Below, piece after piece: positions 7,034 to 14,700 of a stretch of DNA of 44,947 bases (its first letter is position 1; each line of letters begins with the position of its first letter). The position numbers were made by a program, and so were the translations under genes. The notes below the pieces were generated by a model that saw nothing but the letters and a program-made list of their open reading frames with translations, was not told where the DNA came from and did not search any database. Source of the stretch: Acidiphilium sp. Lineage in GTDB: Bacteria; Pseudomonadota; Alphaproteobacteria; Acetobacterales; Acetobacteraceae. The DNA lies in the NCBI GenBank assembly GCA_028688905.1, contig JAQTXH010000010.1:7026-51972 (forward strand), read 5' to 3'.

Positions 7034-7377
7034 TTTGCTGCCGCGCCACCGCCGTAGCGCGCATCGAAGCGCCGCACGACGTCACTGGCGAGCATCTGGG
7101 CCGTGACGATGTTGCCGCCGTCAGCGCCGCTGCCTGCGTCCCTGTAGCCGGTTTCGGAAAGCAGGATGCGGTCGCACAGCGTCTGCACAGCCGCCTCGGC
7201 CTCGATGTCGATCTTGCCGGCGGATTTCAAGCGGCGATGGGCGGCCTGGATGCGCGTTCGCAGTTCGCCCGCGTGATCGCTCGGTTCGGACAGGGTTTCG
7301 AGTTGGGCGAGTAGTTCTGGCGTGATGGTGGTTGGCTGCGGCGCGGGTGCGGTTGGTGGTTTGCGGCGGCGGGTCAT
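7000..7377 (-). CDS. Hypothetical protein (125 aa)
   Basis: The protein has a Pro-rich start (RKPPTAPAPQPTTITPELLA), then a helical middle with ELRTRIQAAHRRLKSAGKID and LCDRILLSETGYRDAG, and a low-complexity C-terminus. I do not recognise a family. It is the last gene of the minus-strand block 9872-7000. Its ATG overlaps the stop of the preceding gene (7374-7377), showing tight coupling. Given its place beside the terminase it might take part in packaging, but no domain supports that. Confidence 0.7.
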   Translation of the reverse strand: MTRRRKPPTAPAPQPTTITPELLAQLETLSEPSDHAGELRTRIQAAHRRLKSAGKIDIEAEAAVQTLCDRILLSETGYRDAGSGADGGNIVTAQMLASDVVRRFDARYGGGAAANYPTSASPSPE

Positions 7378-7580
7378 GATGCCTTCTCCGCAGAGGGCAC
7401 GGAAAATAATTCCTCGGCCGTCAAAGTCATCACGCGCCGGACGCGTATGAATTGGAAGCCGTCGCGGCGCCGTTCAATCGTGTCCGGCACCACCGCTTCG
7501 GTAATCGCCCAATCAGATCCGCGCAGGCGTATGATGTTTGGGCCGGGCGCATCGAGGTCTAGGATCGGTTTTTCGGTCAT
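7374..7580 (-). CDS. Hypothetical protein (68 aa)
   Basis: The short protein starts MTEKPILDLDAPGPNIIRLR and continues through a beta-rich centre (SDWAITEAVVPDTIERR) to a final helix. It shows no recognised domain. The ATG at 7580 overlaps the stop codon of the 426-residue gene upstream (ATGA), and its own stop overlaps the next start, so genes 8850-9671, 7577-8857, 7374-7580 and 7000-7377 behave as one translational unit. The longer frame reaching 7670 is out-of-frame sequence of the upstream gene. Confidence 0.7.
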   Translation of the reverse strand: MTEKPILDLDAPGPNIIRLRGSDWAITEAVVPDTIERRRDGFQFIRVRRVMTLTAEELFSVPSAEKAS

Positions 7581-8857
7581 GATGCGGCCCGCCACGCAGC
7601 CCGCAGATCGCGAATAAGGGCTTTGGTCATGTATCGCCGGGCGTCGTTGTCGATGTGCTTGGCACTCCAAGGCTCGCGCTCGTTCACGCCGCGTTCGCGT
7701 TCGGTGAGGTAGGTTTTGCGGCGGCCATAATATTCGCCGTAGGGGCCTGATGGGCCGGCAACGCGCCCGGTTTCTTCATCTGCCCCCCGCCACTGATGCT
7801 TGAACAGGCTATCGGCCAGCGTCCACACTTCGGCGCGGCGGGATGGCGCGTAACCGTGCGTCATAGCGGCTTCGCCTGCGACTTTGCGTTGCCTGCCGCC
7901 GTCGATCACCGCCAGTCCGAGACGCTTCCAGAGTGCGGATTTGCTGCGATATGAGCCGAGATCGCCGGATTCACCGACGATGATGGCGAGGCCCAGATCG
8001 CCAGCGCCTTTGATGGCTTTCCACCACGGATAGACGGGCAGTTGCTTGGCGATCGCGATCATTTGCTTTTCTGTATCGGCGCGCATGTGATCCCAGATGC
8101 GGCGGGAGTGTGCGGATGTGAGGATCATCGGGACGTTGGCCCAATGCGGCAGGGAGGGCGCAAGCGAACTGGCCTGTTCGGCGTGGATACTTTGGCCCTC
8201 CCTGCTTCCCTTGCGGGATGGTTTGCGCGCGGGCGCGAGGACAATGGCCTGTTCGGCATTCCACTGCTGGCCCGCGCGCTCGGTGGCTTTCGCCTCCGAT
8301 GGTTTACCGGCTTCGACGAGGCGTCGGACGCGCCCGATCTCTGCCCAGAGTTTCTTGCCGTCCTTGTCCTCGATCGGCTTACCGCTCGCATCTGTCAGCT
8401 TGGAGCCATCCTCAGCGACTTTCGGGCGATAACCGGCCAGTTGCGCGAGGAACGCTTCAAGCGAGCGGTCGATGCGCGACTGCGTTTTGATCGCGAACCG
8501 GCGCTGGCGTTGGAGCGATGCCAGTTCTTCGATGATGGTATCAACCGGGGAGGGCGGCGGCACTCTGGCCTGTTCGGCGACACCCTTATGGCCCTCCGCC
8601 GGTTGATTGATGTCCAGTGAGGCGGGCGCGCGATCTGTGGCCTGCTCGGCGTGAGAGGACTGGCCGACCTCACTGGATTGATCCGCGCGGCGTTCCCGCA
8701 CGCGCGGCGAGGGCGCGAGTTTGTTGGCCTGTTCGGCGAAACGACATTGGCCCTCGATTGGTGAATTGGAGGCCGCACCCTTTCGAGTGCGGCATGAGGG
8801 CGTTCGGAACATGGCCTGTTCGGCTACCCTGCCTTGGCCCTCAATCTGATCAAACAT
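7577..8857 (-). CDS. Protein with IS110-transposase-like C-terminal domain, carrying six palindromic repeat insertions (426 aa)
   Basis: Four repeat peptides (consensus GQxxxAEQAxxxxxP) occupy residues ~5-105. A helical region (ELASLQRQRRFAIKTQSRID) follows, then two more repeats at ~195-235. The C-terminal part includes WKAIKGAGDLGLAIIVGESG and SKSALWKRLGLAVIDG, which is the helix-hairpin-helix pattern of the IS110/IS116 transposase C-terminal domain. The protein ends in DNDARRYMTKALIRDLRAAW, like other phage proteins of this type. The DEDD catalytic domain of IS110 enzymes is not seen, so it is probably a DNA-binding protein rather than an active transposase. A packaging or terminase-partner role is possible from position only. 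The start overlaps the preceding stop. Confidence 0.8.
   Translation of the reverse strand: MFDQIEGQGRVAEQAMFRTPSCRTRKGAASNSPIEGQCRFAEQANKLAPSPRVRERRADQSSEVGQSSHAEQATDRAPASLDINQPAEGHKGVAEQARVPPPSPVDTIIEELASLQRQRRFAIKTQSRIDRSLEAFLAQLAGYRPKVAEDGSKLTDASGKPIEDKDGKKLWAEIGRVRRLVEAGKPSEAKATERAGQQWNAEQAIVLAPARKPSRKGSREGQSIHAEQASSLAPSLPHWANVPMILTSAHSRRIWDHMRADTEKQMIAIAKQLPVYPWWKAIKGAGDLGLAIIVGESGDLGSYRSKSALWKRLGLAVIDGGRQRKVAGEAAMTHGYAPSRRAEVWTLADSLFKHQWRGADEETGRVAGPSGPYGEYYGRRKTYLTERERGVNEREPWSAKHIDNDARRYMTKALIRDLRAAWRAAS
8149..8205 (-). repeat. Palindromic coding repeat, copy A
   Basis: The arms GCAGGGAGGGC (8149-8159) and GCCCTCCCTGC (8195-8205) pair perfectly over 11 bp and enclose 35 bases with the core GGCCTGTTCGGC at 8171-8182. 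In the gene frame it encodes GQSIHAEQASSLAP. Confidence 0.9.
8225..8279 (-). repeat. Palindromic coding repeat, copy B
   Basis: The arms GCGCGCGGGC (8225-8234) and GCCCGCGCGC (8270-8279) pair over 10 bp. The 35-base interior has the invariant core GGCCTGTTCGGC. It encodes GQQWNAEQAIVLAP. The outer arm is CG-alternating, unlike other copies, yet fully complementary. Confidence 0.9.
8540..8607 (-). repeat. Palindromic coding repeat, copy C
   Basis: A long arm, 8540-8555, pairs with 8591-8607 over 16 bp with one bulged base; GGAGGGC and GCCCTCC form the inner part. The 35-base interior has the core GGCCTGTTCGGC. It encodes GHKGVAEQARVPPP. This is the longest stem of the family. Confidence 0.9.
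8613..8677 (-). repeat. Palindromic coding repeat, copy D
   Basis: The outer arms TCCAGTGAGG (8613-8622) and CCTCACTGGA (8668-8677) pair perfectly over 10 bp. A two-base internal mismatch separates them from GGC/GCC. The core has one change, GGCCTGCTCGGC, synonymous in the gene. The interior length is again 35 bases. It encodes GQSSHAEQATDRAP. Confidence 0.9.
8708..8756 (-). repeat. Palindromic coding repeat, copy E
   Basis: The arms CGAGGGC (8708-8714) and GCCCTCG (8750-8756) pair over 7 bp around a 35-base interior with the core GGCCTGTTCGGC. It encodes GQCRFAEQANKLAP. Confidence 0.9.
8795..8843 (-). repeat. Palindromic coding repeat, copy F
   Basis: The arms TGAGGGC (8795-8801) and GCCCTCA (8837-8843) pair over 7 bp around a 35-base interior with the core GGCCTGTTCGGC. 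It lies at the very N-terminus of the IS110-like protein and encodes GQGRVAEQAMFRTP from residue ~7. Confidence 0.9.
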
Positions 8858-9671
8858 TGTACGTCTCCGAGTTTGCGGCGCTGTATTCGTTCTGGGCGAC
8901 TTCTGGCGTCACATGCTTCGCGATGCGCTCGCCGTCTGGAACGCCGGTAATCACGCGCTCGATGAACAAAGCGTCGCGGCGGTGTTCCTTGATGTAGGAG
9001 CGGCACATTTCCGGCGTGGCCTCACCGAGCGGCACATGGCCGATCATGAAGGTTTCGAAGATCGTTTTTGCGCGCCGCTCACCGAGTTTTATGAGGGTTG
9101 CTACATCGACACGCGGCGGGTTTGGCGCGCGGCGGAACGGTGCCTTGATCTCGGTGAAGCGCCCGGTTTCGTCGTCGCGGCCAACAACCTGTGTGACTGT
9201 GTGCGCTTCGATGGTTATGGGACGGGAGGGCGACCGCACTATGGCCTGTTCGGCGTAGCCTAACTGGCCCTCCCGTCCATCCGCTTGCGCGGGTTGCTGC
9301 GATGCGGGCGTATCTGCGTTGGCCTGTTCGGCACCACGCTTTTGGCCCACATCGCCCCCTTGCGGGGATTGTTCGGGAGAGGGCGGCCGTTCAGTGGCCT
9401 GTTCGGCGCCGCTAAGTTGGCCCTCTCCCTCGCCGGCTTGCGCCAGCGATTCCAGATATTCTTTTGCCCGGCTCTGCATGAGCGGGCGCATCAGTTCGAG
9501 CATCGCGAGGTTGTCCGAACTCAGGATCGCCAGCAGTGCGATGGTCCACTTTGAGCGCGGATGCGCCTTCATTACTTGGCGCGCGGCGGCTTCGAGGCGC
9601 TGTGCGGGCGTTACGCCTTGCGCGGCCATCACCTCGCCGAAAGTGCCGATTTGAGACTGTGATTGGGGCAT
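8850..9671 (-). CDS. Hypothetical protein carrying three palindromic repeat insertions (273 aa)
   Basis: Residues 1-80 form a helical domain (QGVTPAQRLEAAARQVMKAH, then a leucine-rich helix). Residues ~80-165 are the repeat region, with three copies of the GQxxxAEQAxxxxxP element separated by Pro/Gln-rich linkers. The C-terminal ~105 residues look folded again (VVGRDDETGRFTEIKAPFRR; LIKLGERRAKTIFETFMIGH). I recognise no family; the repeats sit in what seems to be the linker between two domains. Its stop overlaps the start of the IS110-like gene, so they are coupled. Being a DNA-end-adjacent gene of a packaging region, a small-terminase function is conceivable but unsupported. Confidence 0.75.
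   Translation of the reverse strand: MPQSQSQIGTFGEVMAAQGVTPAQRLEAAARQVMKAHPRSKWTIALLAILSSDNLAMLELMRPLMQSRAKEYLESLAQAGEGEGQLSGAEQATERPPSPEQSPQGGDVGQKRGAEQANADTPASQQPAQADGREGQLGYAEQAIVRSPSRPITIEAHTVTQVVGRDDETGRFTEIKAPFRRAPNPPRVDVATLIKLGERRAKTIFETFMIGHVPLGEATPEMCRSYIKEHRRDALFIERVITGVPDGERIAKHVTPEVAQNEYSAANSETYNV
9217..9280 (-). repeat. Palindromic coding repeat, copy G
   Basis: The arms GGACGGGAGGGC (9220-9231) and GCCCTCCCGTCC (9267-9278) pair perfectly over 12 bp and extend to 9217/9280 with one bulge. The 35-base interior has the core GGCCTGTTCGGC. It encodes GQLGYAEQAIVRSP in the 273-residue gene. Confidence 0.9.
9299..9355 (-). repeat. Palindromic coding repeat, copy H
   Basis: The arms GCGATGCGGGC (9299-9309) and GCCCACATCGC (9345-9355) pair over 10 of 11 positions, with one C/A mismatch. 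The 35-base interior has the core GGCCTGTTCGGC. It encodes GQKRGAEQANADTP. Confidence 0.9.
9375..9429 (-). repeat. Palindromic coding repeat, copy I
   Basis: The arms GGGAGAGGGC (9375-9384) and GCCCTCTCCC (9420-9429) pair perfectly over 10 bp around a 35-base interior with the core GGCCTGTTCGGC. It encodes GQLSGAEQATERPP. Confidence 0.9.
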
Positions 9672-9686
9672 GGAATCTAACTCCGC

Positions 9687-9872
9687 TTAGGATTGATTTT
9701 TGGATTTCCGGGCCTCGTCACCGAGCCCTCGTTCCAGCAGCATCCGTGCGGCGTCTGCGGTATTTGGTATAGGCCAGATCGTTTTGCGGAACTCATCAAT
9801 CTTGCGCCGCATCTCTTGGGAGATTCGCACGTTGAGTGCGTATGGCTGTGCTTCGACTGTATTTTGCTGCAT
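9687..9872 (-). CDS. Ribbon-helix-helix-like DNA-binding protein (61 aa)
   Basis: The segment YALNVRISQEMRRKIDEFRK is the strand-then-helix start of Arc/MetJ/CopG-type RHH repressors, and a second helix follows (NTADAARMLLERGLGD). Such proteins bind operators as dimers through the N-terminal strand. The gene is first in the leftward block and lies next to the intergenic region that drives the rightward structural operon, where a palindrome (10036-10049) could be its operator. The frame opens at 9926, but the ATG at 9872 gives a normal RHH length; the ribosome site (GGA, seven bases upstream) is weak for both starts. Autoregulation is inference. Confidence 0.7.
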   Translation of the reverse strand: MQQNTVEAQPYALNVRISQEMRRKIDEFRKTIWPIPNTADAARMLLERGLGDEARKSKNQS

Positions 9873-9926
9873 TTCGATGTCCAATTTGAAAGCCTGACTG
9901 ACAGCGTTATAGCAACCAAAACGCAT

Positions 9927-10105
9927 ACTCGCAAGAAAATAATGTCAAACACTCAAAAGATTATCTGTTTTTCTGTTTCAATGCAAGAGGCAATGCCAAT
10001 AAACAACGCAACAAACTTTCATTATAACAGTGCATAACAATAGATTGTTGCGCGTTGCTCAATTAGATACTATATCCAGCGTCATCCGTATTGCAGGACC
10101 GCCCG
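9927..10105 (+). promoter_or_regulatory. Control region for the rightward structural operon
   Basis: This AT-rich gap separates the leftward RHH block from the portal gene. It contains the palindrome AACAATAGATTGTT (10036-10049, pairing around a central AG). It also has an inverted pair CGCAACAA (10007-10014) and TTGTTGCG (10045-10052), 30 bases apart. A candidate sigma70-type promoter is TTGCGC (10048-10053), 17 bases, TATATC (10071-10076). The -35 overlaps both inverted repeats, so a bound repressor would block it. AGGA at 10094-10097 is the portal ribosome site. Confidence 0.45.
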
Positions 10106-11761
10106 ATGGCCCCTTCCGACTCGCCAATTTTCGATCCCAATATTAGCGACGGCGATGTCACGACGAAGGCCATGTTCCCGCGCCCCGACGCGATGAACGG
10201 CGGCTCATTTGTCAGAGATGTAGGCAGCTACGTCAACTTTTACGAAGAGGCCGCAAAGGCGCAACCGCCCGCTATCCCTCAAACATACAGTTATTCCCGT
10301 ATTACCTACATGCCGGATGCCAATTCGTCCGGCTATCTCTCATGGCCGGGCATTGCTCCCGAAGCCCTCGACAAAACAGCCCTCGAAAATATCCTGCCGC
10401 AACTGATCATCTTTATGCGCGTCGCCGATGTCATGCGATATTCGCAGTATTCGGATCATCCGTGGCGGCCCGGTTGGAAAATCGAACTCCGCAATCCCCG
10501 CGCGTCCCCCACCCCCGGCCAGCTACAAGCTATTCAGGACGCCCGGCATTTCATCACAAACTGCAATATCGAAAGCACCAACAGCGAATCCCGCGAACGC
10601 GACGCAGCCGGGGTTTCCGACTTCTCCCGCTATCTTGCGGCAGTCACGCGCGACACCCTGACTTATGACGGTATTGCGGTCTGGACCGATACCGACACAT
10701 CGGGCCGTGTCACCACATTCGCGCCCCTCAATGCAGGCCGCATCCGCCTTGCGAACCGCGAAGGCTATATGGGTGATCCAGCCAAGTTCGCCGTGCTCCT
10801 GGACGAAACAGGATCAGTCATCCGTGATTTCACCAGAGAAGAACTGACATGGTATGTCAGAAATCCCCGCACAACGCCCAATGTCTACGGTTACGGGTTC
10901 AGCGAACTTGAAGTCGGCGCGAAACTCATCATGGGTTTCCAAGGTGCGCTCGATCTGAATATATCGACGTTCGAGAAAAACGCCATCCCGAACGGGATAC
11001 TACTTCTCGAAGGCGGCGGATGGTCTTATCGCCAACTCGAAATTCTGACACGCATTTGGCAGAACCTCAAAAAGGGAAACACCAAATCATGGGCGCTGCC
11101 GGTTATCGCCGTCCCCGAGGATGGCAAACTCTCGATCCTGAATATGATGGACATGAAGGGAACGGATGTTCGCTATCAGGATCACATGAACATGATGGCC
11201 GGAGCGTTCTGCACGCTCTATGCGTTCCCGGTCAATCGGCTTGGCTACAAGATCAGCGGGCGCGGCCCCGATAGCGCCCCGGCTCCTGACGCTCAAGGCA
11301 AGCTGATCGATAACGATGATCCCGGTCTGGCTCCGCTCCTGATCCACCATGAAAACGTCATTCAGGAATATTTCGTCGCCTCGCGATGGGATGATCTGAA
11401 ATTCTCCTTCTCCGGCAAGTTCCCGAAAGAAGACGCCCGCGAATATGAAGCGCGGTGGAACTCGATGACATGGGGCGAGCGCCGCGCGCATACCGACGAG
11501 CGGCCATTAACCGAGATCGCGCCCGAATGGTTGAAGCCATTGGCCGAAATGCTCGAACTGACGCCGGGCGATCAGGCGTTCTCCGGTGTGTTCCAGACTG
11601 CCGCGACGGCCATGCTCATGAACAAGCTCGGCATCCAAACAGGCCGCGATCCCGAACAAGTCGGTTCGCGCATGGAATCGAAACGCGACCCGGCAGCAAG
11701 CGAACAGCACGGCCATACGAGCGGCGTGCGTAGGGATAGCGCCGCTGAATCAAAGTCCTGA
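10106..11761 (+). CDS. Portal protein (551 aa)
   Basis: The protein forms the dodecameric ring at the capsid vertex through which DNA passes. Supporting features are its length, its place as first gene of the head operon, and typical portal sequence. These are an N-terminal variable region, a middle with RVADVMRYSQYSDHPWRPGW and YLAAVTRDTLTYDGIAVWTD, a LTWYVRNPRTTPNVYGYGFSE segment (the YG[FY]SExE motif of HK97-like portals), and GAFCTLYAFPVNRLGYKISG near residue 390. The C-terminal ~60 residues are polar and probably disordered. ATG 10106 has AGGA seven bases upstream; the frame also opens at TTG 10091. Confidence 0.88.
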   Translation: MAPSDSPIFDPNISDGDVTTKAMFPRPDAMNGGSFVRDVGSYVNFYEEAAKAQPPAIPQTYSYSRITYMPDANSSGYLSWPGIAPEALDKTALENILPQLIIFMRVADVMRYSQYSDHPWRPGWKIELRNPRASPTPGQLQAIQDARHFITNCNIESTNSESRERDAAGVSDFSRYLAAVTRDTLTYDGIAVWTDTDTSGRVTTFAPLNAGRIRLANREGYMGDPAKFAVLLDETGSVIRDFTREELTWYVRNPRTTPNVYGYGFSELEVGAKLIMGFQGALDLNISTFEKNAIPNGILLLEGGGWSYRQLEILTRIWQNLKKGNTKSWALPVIAVPEDGKLSILNMMDMKGTDVRYQDHMNMMAGAFCTLYAFPVNRLGYKISGRGPDSAPAPDAQGKLIDNDDPGLAPLLIHHENVIQEYFVASRWDDLKFSFSGKFPKEDAREYEARWNSMTWGERRAHTDERPLTEIAPEWLKPLAEMLELTPGDQAFSGVFQTAATAMLMNKLGIQTGRDPEQVGSRMESKRDPAASEQHGHTSGVRRDSAAESKS

Positions 11762-11781
11762 CTGTCAAATGGAGCATCACA

Positions 11782-14700
11782 TTGTCCGAACATAACAACC
11801 GCAAACCCTTCATTGCCATATTCCCTGCCGACATGGCGGGATGCGGCCATGCGCGGATGATCCGCCCCGCCGTTGCGCTTGAACAGGCCGGTATGGCGAA
11901 CGTCGTCATGACGCCGAACCTTGCCGATATTGACCAGATGCGTGCCTTGGCCCCGGACGTTCTGGTATTCCAGCGCCCCAATTCACCAGAACTTGCCGAA
12001 ACGATCGGCAAATTGCGCGCGGCGCTCCCGGATACCTTTTTCGTCTATGAACTCGATGATGCGTTCGGCTTGGTGCCGGATGAATCCGCGCATAGCACGT
12101 TTATTCATTCGCAGACTGACGCCCATATGGCGACAATCATGCGCCTCTGCGATGTGGTGACGACAACAACCGAAACTCTTGCCGCCCGCATCCGCGAATT
12201 TGCCGGCGAGGAATTGAGCGTTCGGGTTATCCCGAATATGATTTTTCAGGAAGAGTTCGACAAACTCACAACGGTTCGGAAGCAAGCCCGCGCGACCAAA
12301 GGCAAGAAACTCCGTATCGGCTGGGCGGGCGGTATCGGGCATATCCCTGACTTGAAACTGATTGCCCCTGCCATCAACCAGATCGGCAACGCTGTCGATT
12401 GGGTATTCATGGCGTTGCGGCCAGATGGCGTCGATCCCGCGCTGATCGAATATCATGACGCGGTATCAACCAAAGACTATCCGGGCAAGCTGGCGTCGCT
12501 TGGTCTGGATATCCTGATTGCCCCGCTGGTGGATAACGGCTTCAACCGCTGCAAAAGCAACCTCAAACTGCTCGATGCGGCGGCGCTGGGCATCCCTGCT
12601 GTGGCGTCTGCCGTCACCCCATACACCGAAGGCCATCCGCCGCTTCTCGCATCCGTAGGGCCTTCTGCGGCGGAATGGACGGATGCGCTTGTGCGGATCG
12701 CCGCGCTGACCCCGGAACAATGCCAGGAACACGCGCGTCATCTTCGGAAATGGGCGCAGAGCTATATTTACGAAACCCACATCAAGGAACTTGCGGCGGC
12801 GTGGTTGCCTGAGGGGCCGCTTTTCAAGCGCGTTACGTCCAATATCAAACCGACCGAGTTTGTTCTGTGCGCATCTGGCATTGACCCGTTCGCGGCTGGC
12901 AAATGGGCAGACAGCGTGGGCGCGGTATCGGTTCATCCTGACATCGAAAGCGCAGCACAGGACGCCCGCAATCGGCGGTGTGCGATGCTTTGGGTTCGGT
13001 TCGGATCAATGCTCTCGTCAATTCATGCCGAGAAGATGATTGATGCGGTGAAAAAGGACGGCGGCAAAACAGCGTCGTATTCGGCGATGTCGAATCTCGG
13101 GACCGGCGTAGCGATCCCCAAAGCGGGACAATTCAACCAAACCTCGCCGGACGCCGCAGCGTGGATGACCAAGTTTTGCCTTTCGACATTCAAGCCACCC
13201 GAGATGCATGAGTTGTTGCAGCCGTCTGGTTCGTTCGTCTGGGTAACGGCGGAAGCCTTGGCGGAGATCGGTATTCCTCTGGTGGCGCGGGCAGAAGAGG
13301 AAATCGGGGTCGATGCCGCCTTGATGGATTGGTCTGTGTCGGCTCGCAAGGCAGGATTCCGGCATTATGCCGTGCCGTGGATTTACGTTCAATCCATTGT
13401 GCCGATTACCCCCAACCGGGATGTCATGGTTGCCGCGCTGAACCGGGCGCAGATGCGGTGGCGCGATCTGACTAAAGCCCAATTGCCGGATACTCTGAAA
13501 GCCGTGCGCCGGACGGCTGAGCGTGGCTATCTGGTCGATTTTTACCAAGGGCCTCCCCCGCAAGCAAAGTCGCCCGAACAGGTCTATGATCAATGGACGC
13601 TGACGTTCGATACGGCAGATCAGTTCCCTGACGCTCCGAACGTGCATGTGTTTCAAAACGAAATCTCGCATCAGGATTTGGCGCGCATCCCCTGCGATCA
13701 TTGGGTTTGTGTCGTGCCTCATGGCGTCGAACTGGCCGATCATGCTCCGGCTTTGATTGCTGCTTTTGCCGATGACGATGACGAATTTATTTTTGGTGAC
13801 GAGGATCGTATTCTTGGCGGGCGGCGCTGCGATCACTGGTTCAAGGGCAGCTATGATCGCACGCTGCTCATGCAGCAGGACTACATCACCAACGCCGCAT
13901 TTATCCGGGTCTGGCGCTTGCTGGAACTCAAAGCGGATTCACCGATTACCCGGCGCGATATCTTTGCATTGGCTTCATCAGAAACCAAAATCCGGCATAT
14001 CCCGCGCATTTTGTCCCATGTAACCGAAGACTACGTTCCTCTGATGGCCGAAGAACGGATGGCGGTCGTTTTGAGTAATGCCGGGCATCAGAAACCAACT
14101 CTGACCGCTCGCCCCTATCAGGCCCATTGGATCGACGTATCGCTTGCGCCAATTGAATCTCCATTGGTTTCGATCATCATCCCGACAAAGGACAAGATCG
14201 AACTGATCGAACCGTGCATCAAGTCGCTGATCAGCAACACCGCTTACAAGAACTATGAGGTGATCGTCGTCGATACCGGCAGCACCGATCAGGCCGTCAT
14301 TGAATACGAGCGGCGCTTGGCATCCGATGGCACGATTACGTTGTTGCGCGATGATCGGCCCTTCAATTGGTCCGCTGTCAACAATCTCGCGGCGCGGGAA
14401 GCCAAAGGCGATATTTTCCTTTTCCTCAACAATGATGTGACTTTCCATAACCCATCATGGCTGAGCGAAATGGTGGCGTACACCATGTCTGGCCCTGATG
14501 TGGGCGCAGTCGGCGCGCGGCTCTTGTTTCCAAACAGCACGATCCAGCATGTCGGTGTCATGTTTGATCGGGGTATCTGTGGGCATATCCATAAAAACAT
14601 GCCGGCACATTCCCCCGGCTATCATGGCCTCGCCGCGTTGAACCATGAAACGGATGCGGTGACTGGCGCGGTCCTGATGGTACGGCGGGACGCTTATAAG

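Noticed and set aside
8149-9429. Possible CRISPR array
   Set aside because: The repeats are regularly spaced but are coding, have inverted arms with a fixed interior, and no constant direct repeat with unique spacers or cas gene is present.
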